A stretch of DNA of 64,000 nucleotides, taken from assembly GCA_041741415.1 (NCBI GenBank), contig JBGSKC010000051.1:243424-307423 (forward strand), read 5' to 3'. The position numbers were made by a program, and so were the translations under genes. The first letter of the stretch is position 1, and every line of letters begins with the position of its first letter. The notes under the pieces were generated by a model. The model had not been told where the DNA came from. It did no database searches and worked only from the letters and a program-made list of their open reading frames with translations. Below are positions 27,212-35,731 of the stretch, in pieces. The DNA is from JANQTF01 sp041741415 (GTDB taxonomy: Bacteria; Bacteroidota; Bacteroidia; J057).

Positions 27212-29230
27212 ATGTACGACCCACTACTCTACGTGCCGCTCCAGGAGCGGACTGCGAGCATGCGCAACGCTGACCCCAAAACATTTGCCGATCCCTTTCT
27301 CTTTCGCTTCCACGCCAACATTCACCGGATTCACCAGCTTTTCTACCGCCTGTATGGTGGCAGATCGGACTGTGAGCGCCAGTTTTGGGGATTGGTCGAA
27401 GACCTGATCGAAGCCTTTGCCGGGCGGCCCGAAGCCCTCAAGGCCCTTGACCGCGACCGCGAGGCCCGGCCAAACTGGCTCATGAGTGAAAAATGGGTGG
27501 GCATGATGCTCTACGTAGACCGCTTTGCCGGCACCTTGCGGGATCTGGAAAACAAGCTTGATTATCTGCAGGAGCTTGGCGTCAATTGGGTGCACCTCAT
27601 GCCACTGCTTCAATCGCCTCCCGGCTCCAACGACGGTGGCTATGCCGTGAGCAACTACCGCGAAGTGGATCCCCGCTTCGGCAGCCTCGACGACCTGCGG
27701 CGGATCGCAGACCTGCTCCACAACAGGGGCATGTTGCTCACCCTCGATCTGGTGATGAACCACACCTCCGATCAGCACGAATGGGCCTTGCAGGCGCTTC
27801 AAGGGAGCAAGCAGCATCAGGATTATTTCTATTTCTACCCGGACCGCAACATTCCCGATCAATTCGAAGCCAGCCTTCCCGAAATTTTCCCTCACAGTGC
27901 CCCTGGCAATTTCACCTACCTGCCCGAGCTGCACCAGTGGGTGATGACCGTGTTTCATGGATACCAGTGGGATCTGAACTACACCAACCCTACTGTTTTT
28001 CGGGAAATGACCAAGGTGTTGTTGTTTTTGGCTAATCAGGGGGTAGACATTCTTCGACTTGATGCTGTGGCCTTTACCTGGAAGCGCCTGGGCACCACGT
28101 CCCAAAATTTGCCGGAAGCACACATCATTCTGCAACTGATGAAAGCCTGTGCCCAGGTCGTTACGCCGGGAACAGCCTTCATTGCAGAGGCCATTGTGGC
28201 TCCGCAAGAGGTAATCAAATACTTTGGAGAAGGGGAAGCCTGGGGCCGGGAATGCGAAATTGCCTACCATGCCACCTTCATGGCCCTAATGTGGGATGCC
28301 CTGGCCACCCAACACACAGGCCTGCTCAAAAAAGGTTTGTGGAGCATGCCAGGCAAGCCACCCCGCAATACCTGGATCAATTACCTGCGCTGCCACGACG
28401 ATATCGGGCTGGGGTTCGACGAACGCCACCTTTACGAGCTTGGGAAAGACCCTTATGCCCACAAACGCTTTCTGGTGGACTATTACTCCGGGCACTTCCC
28501 GGGCTCCCTGGCCGCAGGAGCGCCATTTGGCTCCAACCCCAAAACGGGAGATGCCCGCATCTCAGGCTCCCTGGCTTCCCTCACAGGACTGGAAAAAGCT
28601 GCGGCCCGGCACCTTGCGGATCAAATGGAGCAAAGCCTCCAAAAAGCCCTGATGATGCACGGCGTGATCCTCGCTTATGGCGGACTCCCTTTGCTGTATT
28701 ATGGCGACGAGCTGGCCACAACCAACCAATATGATTACCTCCAAAACCCGGATCAATCCTACGACAACCGCTGGATGCACCGGCCCATAATTGACTGGGA
28801 GAAGGCGGCACGCCGAAACGTGGAAGGCACCACTGAGCATAGGATGTTTCAGGGGTTGAGAAAGCTGATATTGCTCAGAAAAGCTTCTCCGGAGCTGGCC
28901 GACATGAACTCCACAAGCGTTGAGGACCCGGGCAACGACCACCTGTTTGCATTCCTGCGCTGGAACCAGCAGGGTGCAAGAACCATGGTGGTGGCAAATT
29001 TTTCGGAGCATTCTCAGCAACTTGGCCCGGAACTGGCCTGGCGTTGCGGCATGGATCCCTTTAGGTTGTGGGACAAAATCAGTGCGCAGCAGCCTGAGCT
29101 CAAAGAAGGAAAATTAACCGTGCCACCACTTACTTGCCTGTGGCTAAGTGAAAAGCCCACTTTTGAGGCTTTTCAGGAGGCTGAAGAGATGAAGATCCTC
29201 CGGCAAGATTTCGCATGGGGCACTGCATGA
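27212..29230 (+). CDS. Amylosucrase-like GH13 enzyme
   Basis: The 672-residue product has no signal peptide and matches amylosucrase-type GH13 (subfamily 4) throughout. It has the helical N-terminal domain, LMPLLQSPPGSNDGGYAVSN, the DLVMNHTSDQHEWA region, the nucleophile Asp284 in DILRLDAVAF, the acid/base Glu326 in FIAEAI, and Asp396 in RCHDDIG. These numbers are almost the same as in Neisseria amylosucrase. The DNRWMHRP segment probably supplies the arginine used for sucrose recognition. Amylosucrase makes alpha-1,4-glucan from sucrose, but relatives include sucrose hydrolases and phosphorylases. The ATG at 27212 is preferred over a TTG at 27188. No sucrose transporter is adjacent. Confidence 0.88.
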   Translation: MYDPLLYVPLQERTASMRNADPKTFADPFLFRFHANIHRIHQLFYRLYGGRSDCERQFWGLVEDLIEAFAGRPEALKALDRDREARPNWLMSEKWVGMMLYVDRFAGTLRDLENKLDYLQELGVNWVHLMPLLQSPPGSNDGGYAVSNYREVDPRFGSLDDLRRIADLLHNRGMLLTLDLVMNHTSDQHEWALQALQGSKQHQDYFYFYPDRNIPDQFEASLPEIFPHSAPGNFTYLPELHQWVMTVFHGYQWDLNYTNPTVFREMTKVLLFLANQGVDILRLDAVAFTWKRLGTTSQNLPEAHIILQLMKACAQVVTPGTAFIAEAIVAPQEVIKYFGEGEAWGRECEIAYHATFMALMWDALATQHTGLLKKGLWSMPGKPPRNTWINYLRCHDDIGLGFDERHLYELGKDPYAHKRFLVDYYSGHFPGSLAAGAPFGSNPKTGDARISGSLASLTGLEKAAARHLADQMEQSLQKALMMHGVILAYGGLPLLYYGDELATTNQYDYLQNPDQSYDNRWMHRPIIDWEKAARRNVEGTTEHRMFQGLRKLILLRKASPELADMNSTSVEDPGNDHLFAFLRWNQQGARTMVVANFSEHSQQLGPELAWRCGMDPFRLWDKISAQQPELKEGKLTVPPLTCLWLSEKPTFEAFQEAEEMKILRQDFAWGTA

Positions 29231-29391
29231 GTCAGGAAAGAGAAGCCAAAGAATAAACTGATAATTTCCACTGTCGCCCAAGAGAATTTTCGGCGGGATG
29301 CAGTCTGTTTTCCGCCAAATCTCTATCTTTCCAGCATGGAAGCCATTTTACTTAACACATATCTTACCCGGCTTCCCATGTGATGAGAATC

Positions 29392-29742
29392 ATGGCAAAG
29401 ATAATTCTCGTTTCTAACCTCGACCCCATTACCTCCGAGGACGATCTGTTCAACTTGTTTGCGGATTTCGGGGAAGTTGAATCTGCCATCATCCGCGATG
29501 AGCCTGACCCTGATAAGGATACCTTCACGGCAGAAATCGTCATGGAATATGAGTCAGAGGCTGAGGATGCTGTCCGTGAATTAAATGGAGAGCAAATAGA
29601 TGGCCGATGGCTGTATGTCCGCTTTCAGGAGCAGGACAAGAAAAAATCGAAGTCGATTCTGGAAGAGGAGGAGGAACTCAACTCCGGCAAATCCGGCAAA
29701 ACCTTCGAAGTCATTCAGCGCAAGAAAAAGCTCAAAGGCTAG
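29392..29742 (+). CDS. RNA-recognition-motif (RRM) protein
   Basis: The 116-residue product has one RRM fold at about 1-78: KIILVSNLDPITSEDDLFNLF gives the RNP2 strand and first helix. The segment around DTFTAEIVMEYESEAEDAV replaces the aromatic RNP1 motif of classical RRMs, so RNA contacts may differ. An acidic and then lysine-rich tail follows. Small RRM proteins of this kind are common in cyanobacteria and Bacteroidota and are thought to act as RNA chaperones. Starts at 29383 and a GTG at 29380 are alternatives. A TATCTTTC motif (29324-29331) is a possible promoter. Confidence 0.82.
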   Translation: MAKIILVSNLDPITSEDDLFNLFADFGEVESAIIRDEPDPDKDTFTAEIVMEYESEAEDAVRELNGEQIDGRWLYVRFQEQDKKKSKSILEEEEELNSGKSGKTFEVIQRKKKLKG

Positions 29743-29768
29743 CTCCCAATGCAGCCAGCCTTTGCCTG

Positions 29769-29814
29769 AGGAGCCACTTTGTGTGGTTCCTGAATCCTTT
29801 TGTTTCCTTTTTTT
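29769..29814 (+). terminator. Terminator after the RRM gene
   Basis: AGGAGCCAC (29769-29777) pairs with GTGGTTCCT (29783-29791), one G-T wobble, around a 5-base loop. A T-rich tail with a seven-T run follows. The convergent deacylase gene ends 13 bases further on. Confidence 0.7.
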
Positions 29815-29826
29815 GAAGGTGTTTCT

Positions 29827-30807
29827 TTATTCGGTCATTCCCAGATGGAGAATGCGGCTTCCCGTTTGGTTAATGGGATTGACGCTGCGGCCCACAACCA
29901 CCCCGGATTCAGGGGCGAAGTACCGGCGCTTAATGTCGCCAAACATGTTTCGCACAATCGCGATTTCATCCCCGGCCTTGACCCAATCTGTGGTTTTGGG
30001 AAACACCTCCAGCACCCCGCCATAGTCGGTATACATCCAGTATGACCGCTGGCACCGGATGGCGACTTCCTCTGGTGGCACAATGGGATTGGCGATCATG
30101 CGGAGATAGCTCATCACGTTGAGCGCCCCGGTAATGGCAGATTTGATCATGCCCCGCTGAAATTTGTTTGGGTCTCCTGCTTCCACCGTGATGGCATGGA
30201 TCCCTAACGAAGAAGCCGCGCTGCGCAAAGTGCCATCTCCCCCTGCATTGCTCACGATGATCTCTGCGTTCTGCAATTCGGCCATACGGGCCGTGATGGG
30301 GTTGGTCATGTCGGCCCGGATGTAGTAGGAATTCACCCGCCCAAAGCTGGCTGTGTGAACATCGATCAGGTATTCCATTGGCTGGATCAACCGCTCAATC
30401 ACCCTGTGGGCATACACCTGACTCATGGTACCCTTGGGGTTTCCCGGCATGAGCCTGTTGAGGTCGTGACCATCGTTGAAAAAGCGCTGATTCATCAAAA
30501 AACCCGGAACGTTCACAACGGGAATGCCCACCAGTGTGCCAGCCAGGTTTTCCAGATTGATGGACTGAAACACTTTTTGCACCACGGGAACGCCATTCAG
30601 TTCGTTGCCATGAATTGCGGCAGTGATGCCCAGAACCGGTCCTGGGCTGAATCCTTTTGCCACCAGCACCGGCACCAGCACCGGCTGGCCCATGCCCGAT
30701 GAAACTACCCTCACCCAAAACCGGCTCACTGCGCCTTCAGGGCAATCTTTCAGGTCGAGGCGTTTGACAAAGGGAACATTCGCCTCAAATATTTCAGCAT
30801 CCTTCAT
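29827..30807 (-). CDS. Succinylglutamate desuccinylase/aspartoacylase-family metallo-deacylase
   Basis: The 326-residue product is an M14-like zinc hydrolase of the AstE/AspA group. The zinc ligands are visible: His66 and Glu69 in AAIHGNELNG, and His151 in IDVHTA. The DLNR motif at 115-118 and Glu209 in ITVEAG match the substrate-binding and general-base positions. A beta domain fills the C-terminal 85 residues. Such enzymes cleave an amide bond between a small acyl group and an amino acid. The start overlaps the stop of the upstream ATP-grasp gene as ATGA, so the two are probably made together; one may form and the other hydrolyse a related amide. The substrate is unknown. Confidence 0.85.
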   Translation of the reverse strand: MKDAEIFEANVPFVKRLDLKDCPEGAVSRFWVRVVSSGMGQPVLVPVLVAKGFSPGPVLGITAAIHGNELNGVPVVQKVFQSINLENLAGTLVGIPVVNVPGFLMNQRFFNDGHDLNRLMPGNPKGTMSQVYAHRVIERLIQPMEYLIDVHTASFGRVNSYYIRADMTNPITARMAELQNAEIIVSNAGGDGTLRSAASSLGIHAITVEAGDPNKFQRGMIKSAITGALNVMSYLRMIANPIVPPEEVAIRCQRSYWMYTDYGGVLEVFPKTTDWVKAGDEIAIVRNMFGDIKRRYFAPESGVVVGRSVNPINQTGSRILHLGMTE

Positions 30808-32255
30808 ATCATAATTTCCTTGATCAGGGCATCGTCGGGGTTGAGCGACTTAAACAAGCGCTGTCGAAACTGCCCTTTCTGGTTGACCAATTGCTGGGCC
30901 ATTTTGTCGATGGCCACCATTGACAACACGGTTTGAATGTAAGCATCAATCAAATCATCTACAGAAACGCCCAGCTTGTTAAAATCCCTCCTGTCCATCA
31001 TCAGCAGGCGGCTGGCGTCTGTGGAAAAGGTGCCATCGTGATTATCGATGGAAAGATTCGTGCCGAGCATATCCCAGGAATCCGTCCCCTTGGTGAGGGT
31101 ATCTGCTAACGGGCTGCGGGCTTGCCTGGCATACACAGACACAGGCATGAGGCCCTGCGGAGTGTGGTGAACCATCATCCTGATATCGGCGACATAGGTT
31201 TCCTGGCGGGAGTTGGGCATGGTTCCTACATGGTAGAAGGTGCCCTTGCTGGTTTGGGAGCTCCACCGATAATTCCCAACGAGGCTTTGAATGATGAAGA
31301 GGTCGTAGGTAAAATCCCGCTTCAGAAAGGCTTCGAACTCCTCGGGCTGGACGATAGTAAACACACCCTGGCCGGCATTGGCATAGGGCACCTTGATCAC
31401 CGCTTGCCCGCCGAATTTTGCCAGATAAAGGCTGAGCTGGTTTTTTCGCACATCCCAGATCGTTTCTGGAGTGAGAATAGACAAGCCACTGCCATTGAGA
31501 TCTGCATTAAAAAAATCGTAAGCTTTGGCGGCAACCATTTTATTCCGCCCTCCTGCCAGGCAAGCAAGAATTGGGTTAAGAATGAGGGTTTTGGTGTGGA
31601 CGGGAATTCGGCTCCAGGGCTTTTGGGTAACGTATCGAAATGCAGCACGCATGGGCTTCCATTCCTCATTCACCACCCTCACCTCCAAAATCCCGTCGTT
31701 GAAGCGGGCAGGAGGATCTTCGTCATGCTCGAAGAATGGCACAAAAAAAACAGGCTCCTGAAAATGGTCGGCCATGGCGGCAGCATAGCCCGAGGCCTCC
31801 ATGGGGTTTTTGTCGTAAAGCACGGCCAAACCGCCATTGAGCTTGGGGCGACGCGCCCGGAGGACCGGGGCAAAGGTCTGGGCAATATAGGCCCTGTATC
31901 CACCCTGCTCCTGGCCTTCGTCAAGCAGCGGCATTGATTTTTGGCCCGATGGGCAGGAGTTGGTCTCGATCACGACCATTTTGCGGTTGCCCTGGCTGTC
32001 GGTGACATGAAACAAATCGGCCCCGGCATGCAGCAAATACTTGGGTTCATAGGCCAGCACCTCGCGCAGCGCAGATTCTTTCACCTGAGGGTGGAGATGG
32101 CAGTATCTGGTAACGATGGCTGAGGGCTTCATCCGAAGGAAAAATGCCACCATGGAGTGCATCTGGGCATTCTGAGCCTTGGGGTACCAGTGTTTGGTGG
32201 GATCAAAACTGCCTGGTTCAAAAAGTGAGACCACTGGGGGCTGATACCGTTTCAT
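30804..32255 (-). CDS. Circularly permuted ATP-grasp amide ligase-like protein
   Basis: The 483-residue product looks like a permuted ATP-grasp enzyme. The magnesium-binding motif that normally ends the fold appears early, as VVIETNSCPSGQKSMP (about residues 94-109). The nucleotide-binding lysine and glycine loop come late, as AVIKVPYANAGQGVF (about 285-299), followed by a hinge-like FIIQSLVG and a DIRMMVHHTPQG segment. The middle contains LNPILACLAGGRNKM, like the NPLGSGL...K region of CP-ATP-grasp proteins. Family members join a carboxylate to an amine using ATP. The ATG at 32255 is chosen because a TTG at 32306 would overlap a TTCCTTTG promoter-like motif (32304-32311). The deacylase gene follows with a 4-base overlap. 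Confidence 0.72.
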   Translation of the reverse strand: MKRYQPPVVSLFEPGSFDPTKHWYPKAQNAQMHSMVAFFLRMKPSAIVTRYCHLHPQVKESALREVLAYEPKYLLHAGADLFHVTDSQGNRKMVVIETNSCPSGQKSMPLLDEGQEQGGYRAYIAQTFAPVLRARRPKLNGGLAVLYDKNPMEASGYAAAMADHFQEPVFFVPFFEHDEDPPARFNDGILEVRVVNEEWKPMRAAFRYVTQKPWSRIPVHTKTLILNPILACLAGGRNKMVAAKAYDFFNADLNGSGLSILTPETIWDVRKNQLSLYLAKFGGQAVIKVPYANAGQGVFTIVQPEEFEAFLKRDFTYDLFIIQSLVGNYRWSSQTSKGTFYHVGTMPNSRQETYVADIRMMVHHTPQGLMPVSVYARQARSPLADTLTKGTDSWDMLGTNLSIDNHDGTFSTDASRLLMMDRRDFNKLGVSVDDLIDAYIQTVLSMVAIDKMAQQLVNQKGQFRQRLFKSLNPDDALIKEIMI

Positions 32256-32403
32256 GCCGAAGGGGAAAGATTTGACGAAATCAACAGCGGATTTACCACT
32301 GGTCAAAGGAATCTACATATTAATTTTTCTGCCATCCATTATTCGGTTTTCCTCATAATTCTTGGCATTTTTCTTGGCGTTTTCTTTTTGCTAACCGGAA
32401 CCC

Positions 32404-32832
32404 ATGAACCCCTCCCCTGTTGAAGTCATTTTGGGCGAAGACAACCCTGCCGACGCCCGGCTCATTGGCCTTTGCCTGGAGGGATTGAGAGATCCACTCA
32501 GTGCACAGTGCTACCCAAGCGGCCGAAAGCTTGTTCAGTACCTCGAGGCCCGGCCCGCCTCTGCCGGGCCGATGATTCTATTCCTGGATTTTTTCCTCCG
32601 CGAAATCGAAGGCCCTAAAGTGCTCTCCTGGCTTCGCCAGCAGCCCCAATTCGCCAACACCCCTGTGATCATGATGTCAGGATCCTACCTCGAAGAGGTG
32701 ATGGTGCGCAGCTATGAGTTTGGAGGAAATTATTTTCTCGAAAAATCAACCGATCCCGACAAATTTTTCGCTGAAATTAAGGGTATTCTGGGCTATCTCC
32801 TCAAAGTCAACGCTGCCAGGGAGCCCGCCTGA
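32404..32832 (+). CDS. Single-domain response regulator (Rcp1-like)
   Basis: The 142-residue product is a stand-alone receiver domain. It has the acidic pair (GEDNPADARL), the likely phospho-acceptor Asp in ILFLDFFLREIEG, the MMSGS switch serine and the lysine in FLEKS. The long loop before the acceptor and the sequence style are those of Rcp1-type regulators that pair with phytochrome-like or hybrid histidine kinases. No kinase is adjacent. It is 24 bases upstream of the folA start on the same strand and may be the first gene of the folA-FRG run. Confidence 0.88.
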   Translation: MNPSPVEVILGEDNPADARLIGLCLEGLRDPLSAQCYPSGRKLVQYLEARPASAGPMILFLDFFLREIEGPKVLSWLRQQPQFANTPVIMMSGSYLEEVMVRSYEFGGNYFLEKSTDPDKFFAEIKGILGYLLKVNAAREPA

Positions 32833-32856
32833 TTGTTTACCCAACAGCACCCCCTC

Positions 32857-33378
32857 ATGCCCAGGACACACAACCTGTCTCTCATCGCCGCTGTTTCCAC
32901 CAACCAGGTCATAGGGCTGAACAACCGCCTTCCCTGGCATTTGCCCGACGACTGGGCTTTTTTTAAACAGATCACAGCAGGTTGCCCCTTCATCATGGGC
33001 CGCAAAAGTGCTGAAGCCGGGGATGCTCTTTGGAGTGAGGTGGAAAACGTCATCCTCAGTTCCCAAACCCGGCTGGAATTGCCATTCCAGCACCGGATCG
33101 CCCCTTCCCTGGACGAGGCCATTCGTTCCCTTGCCCACTGGGAAACGGTATTTGTGCTCGGCGGGCAGCAAGTGTTTGAACAGACCATGCCCCTGGCCCG
33201 ACGGATGGTGCTCACGCACGTGGAAGGGATGTTTGAAGGAGATGCTTTTTTTCCGCCGTTTTCGGAGGAGGAATGGGAAATATCCAGCACGCCCACCGTA
33301 AACAAGGGCCCGGGCAACAGCCATCCCTTTCGCATCCACATCTGGGCCCGCAGGCCCGCCAACGCCCTTCAGCCATGA
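32857..33378 (+). CDS. folA: Dihydrofolate reductase
   Basis: The 173-residue product reduces dihydrofolate to tetrahydrofolate with NADPH. It shows LIAAVSTNQVIGLNNRLPWHLP with the following Asp as active-site acid, a PFIMGRKSAEAGD segment in place of the usual GRKTWES motif, NVILSSQT, and the VFVLGGQQVF cofactor loop. The ATG at 32857 gives a normal length; a TTG at 32833 is less likely. Its stop overlaps the FRG gene start as ATGA. The changed GRKTWES region could alter nucleotide binding, but the rest of the fold is regular. Confidence 0.9.
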   Translation: MPRTHNLSLIAAVSTNQVIGLNNRLPWHLPDDWAFFKQITAGCPFIMGRKSAEAGDALWSEVENVILSSQTRLELPFQHRIAPSLDEAIRSLAHWETVFVLGGQQVFEQTMPLARRMVLTHVEGMFEGDAFFPPFSEEEWEISSTPTVNKGPGNSHPFRIHIWARRPANALQP

Positions 33379-34154
33379 CCATAACAGCAGAAAGCTGGGC
33401 ACACCTGATGGAACTGCTTTTCCATCAATCCTGGGCCGAGCCCCTCAACCGATACCGGTCGCCTTTTGTCTATCGCGGTCTTTCTGACCAGCAATATGAG
33501 CTCAGCACGACCCTCAACAGGCTGGGGGAGTCGCACCTTGAGCGGCATTTGCTGCGAAATTTTATCAAATACTCGAAAGAAAACCAGCAGGGCCGCAGCC
33601 TCTGGAACTGGCTGGCCCTGGCCCAGCACCATGGCTTGCCTACCCGCTTGCTGGACTGGACCTACTCCCCGCTCGTGGCGCTGCACTTTGCAGTGGCCAA
33701 TTTCGAGAAATTCGATCTCGATGGCGTGATCTGGGCTGTCAATTATGTTGACTCCATGAAGTCACTGCCCAATTCGCTTAAAGCCATCATCGAAAATGAG
33801 GGCTCTCATGTATTTACAGCCGAAATGCTGGAGCGGAAAGTAGCCTCCCTGCAAGACCTGGAACAGCTGAAAGAAGGCGATTACGCCATCTTCTTCGAGC
33901 CGCCTTCCCTCGACGAGCGCATCGTGAACCAGTATGCCCTTTTTTCCATGATGTCGAACCCAAATGTGCAGATGAGCGACTGGATTGAGAAGACAGAGGT
34001 GGAGTATTTCCGGATTGTACTACCTGGCTCACTGAAATGGGAAATCCGCGACAAGCTCGACCAGTCCAACATCAACGAGCGGGTGCTCTTTCCGGGATTG
34101 GACGGGCTGGCCATCTGGCTGAAGCGGCACTACCTGGACATCCGGGGGAGGTAA
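33375..34154 (+). CDS. FRG-domain protein
   Basis: The 259-residue product contains an FRG domain, named after the Phe-Arg-Gly motif seen here as FVYRGLSDQQYELSTTLNR (about 31-49). The second signature, ALAQHHGLPTRLLDWTYSPL followed by VALHFAV, is present at about 85-112. FRG proteins are widespread in bacteria and often lie in accessory regions; their biochemical activity is not established. The start overlaps the folA stop by four bases (ATGA), which is an unusual partnership. Three copies of a palindromic repeat follow its stop. Confidence 0.85.
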   Translation: MTITAESWAHLMELLFHQSWAEPLNRYRSPFVYRGLSDQQYELSTTLNRLGESHLERHLLRNFIKYSKENQQGRSLWNWLALAQHHGLPTRLLDWTYSPLVALHFAVANFEKFDLDGVIWAVNYVDSMKSLPNSLKAIIENEGSHVFTAEMLERKVASLQDLEQLKEGDYAIFFEPPSLDERIVNQYALFSMMSNPNVQMSDWIEKTEVEYFRIVLPGSLKWEIRDKLDQSNINERVLFPGLDGLAIWLKRHYLDIRGR

Positions 34155-34167
34155 AGGGTCATGGTTC

Positions 34168-34250
34168 GGCGACGGGCCAGGGCCCTGCTCACCATGACAG
34201 TGGCGACGGGCCAGGGCCCTGTTCACCATGACAGAAGGGCCAGGGCCCTG
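34168..34250. repeat. Three tandem repeats with CAGGGCCCTG palindromes
   Basis: A 33-base unit is present at 34168-34200 and 34202-34234, differing at one base. A shorter third copy covers 34237-34250. Each copy contains the perfect 10-base palindrome CAGGGCCCTG (34178-34187, 34212-34221, 34241-34250). The array lies in the 176-base gap between the FRG gene and the first gene of the polysaccharide locus and could be an operator array, a terminator region or a slippage product. Confidence 0.85.
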
Positions 34251-34330
34251 CTCATTATAACTGGGGGAGGTCGAAAGAATCCGGTAAAAAAGCATTTGAA
34301 GATCGCTTCGGAGGGACGAACTTTCCGCTC

Positions 34331-35518
34331 ATGAAAAGTTCACTTCCGCCGATCCTGTGCCTTGGCTTTCCTGCCTGGGAGGGCGACTACCAGAAAAGTA
34401 CTGTTCAGCTGATGCGCGCCCTGGCCAGGGAGCAGGAGGTCCTGTATGTGGAGTATCCCTTTTCCTGGAAGGATGTCTGGCAGGGTTTTCGGCACAACAA
34501 CAAACCCTACCGGCGCATCATGGGCCTGGAGCCACGGCTTCGGGCTTTTCCGACGCAGGGGGCGGGGCGGTTGAACGTGCTTACGTTGCCGCCTGTTTTC
34601 CCGGTCAATGGCCTGGAAGAAGGACCTCGCTACGATGCACTGGCAAGCGCCAACGCCCGAAAAGTGCTCCCGGCGATTCTTCGGGCAATGAAAAAGCTAG
34701 GCTATCAAAAACCATTGATTATCAACGCCTTTAACCCTTTTCTCGGCGTTTACCTTCAACCCCTGATCGAGTCCTCCGGCAGCTATTACTATTGCTACGA
34801 CCAGATCGGCGCAGCCCGATGGACCCACCGCCACGGACCTCGGCTGGAAGCCAGGTTGCTCGGGCAGGTGGATGGGATCATCACCAGTTCGCAGCCTTTG
34901 CTGGAGGAAAAAAGGGGAAATTTGCCGGGCGTTGTGGTGAAAAACGGCGTGAACCTGACCTTGTTTGAGCAGGCCTTCCGGGAAGTGCCGCGCCATGAAA
35001 AAGGCCCAGTGCTGGGCTACCTGGGCAGCATCGACGACCGGATTGACATTGATTTATTGGAGTCCCTGCTGGATCGCTGGCCTGCTGCCAGCCTGCTTAT
35101 GGTGGGCCGGATCATGGAGCCGGGCATAGAGCAACGGCTGGCTTCTCATCCGAGGATTGAGCTCGCCGGAGCACAGCAGCCCGCCGACCTGCCGGCCTGG
35201 GTGGCAAAAATGGACATTGGCCTGATTCCTTTCGTTACCAACGAGTTCACCCGGTTCATTTACCCGTTGAAAATCAATGAATACCTCGCAGCGGGCTTGC
35301 CCGTGGTGAGCACCCTGTTCAGCGATCTTAGCGATTTTGAAGGCGTGATTGAGGTGGGAGCAGAGACGGAAACCTTCCTGGCAGCAAGCCGACGGGCCTG
35401 GGAAAGCGATAACAAGGCCTTGCGCCATGCGCGGCGGGCGTTTGCAGCTGGACACACCTGGGATGCCAGGGCTGACGAACTGACAGCCTGGCTGGGGGAG
35501 CAACTACCTGGAGCTTAA
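34331..35518 (+). CDS. Family 4-like (GT-B) glycosyltransferase
   Basis: The 395-residue protein is a soluble GT-B-fold glycosyltransferase. The N-terminal half starts with PPILCLGFPAWEGDYQKST; the C-terminal half has GYLGSIDDRIDIDLLESLL, a LMVGRIMEPG strand, and the donor-binding segment KINEYLAAGLPVVST followed by a Glu-containing loop. It resembles TuaH-like and capsule glycosyltransferases. It is the first gene of the plus-strand polysaccharide locus. Donor and acceptor sugars are unknown. Confidence 0.87.
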   Translation: MKSSLPPILCLGFPAWEGDYQKSTVQLMRALAREQEVLYVEYPFSWKDVWQGFRHNNKPYRRIMGLEPRLRAFPTQGAGRLNVLTLPPVFPVNGLEEGPRYDALASANARKVLPAILRAMKKLGYQKPLIINAFNPFLGVYLQPLIESSGSYYYCYDQIGAARWTHRHGPRLEARLLGQVDGIITSSQPLLEEKRGNLPGVVVKNGVNLTLFEQAFREVPRHEKGPVLGYLGSIDDRIDIDLLESLLDRWPAASLLMVGRIMEPGIEQRLASHPRIELAGAQQPADLPAWVAKMDIGLIPFVTNEFTRFIYPLKINEYLAAGLPVVSTLFSDLSDFEGVIEVGAETETFLAASRRAWESDNKALRHARRAFAAGHTWDARADELTAWLGEQLPGA

Positions 35519-35731
35519 ACCTAATCGGCACGCACCAAATCAGGCAGTCTGCTTCAAAACCTAACCCGAAGGGAGCTGACAAATGCAGGGAATCCTTACA
35601 GACCCTCCCAAATGAGCCAGCATACTTCTACATTTAATCAATCAAACCGGCAAAAAATTCATTCGCTGAAATAAACCTCCTTGCTCCCAGCGTTTGGCCA
35701 CCCGCTTTCGATCACCGACACTGAACCACTG

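Noticed and set aside
34168..34250. Possible short CRISPR array
   Set aside because: The 33-base units are directly adjacent with a single-base gap and no unique spacers.
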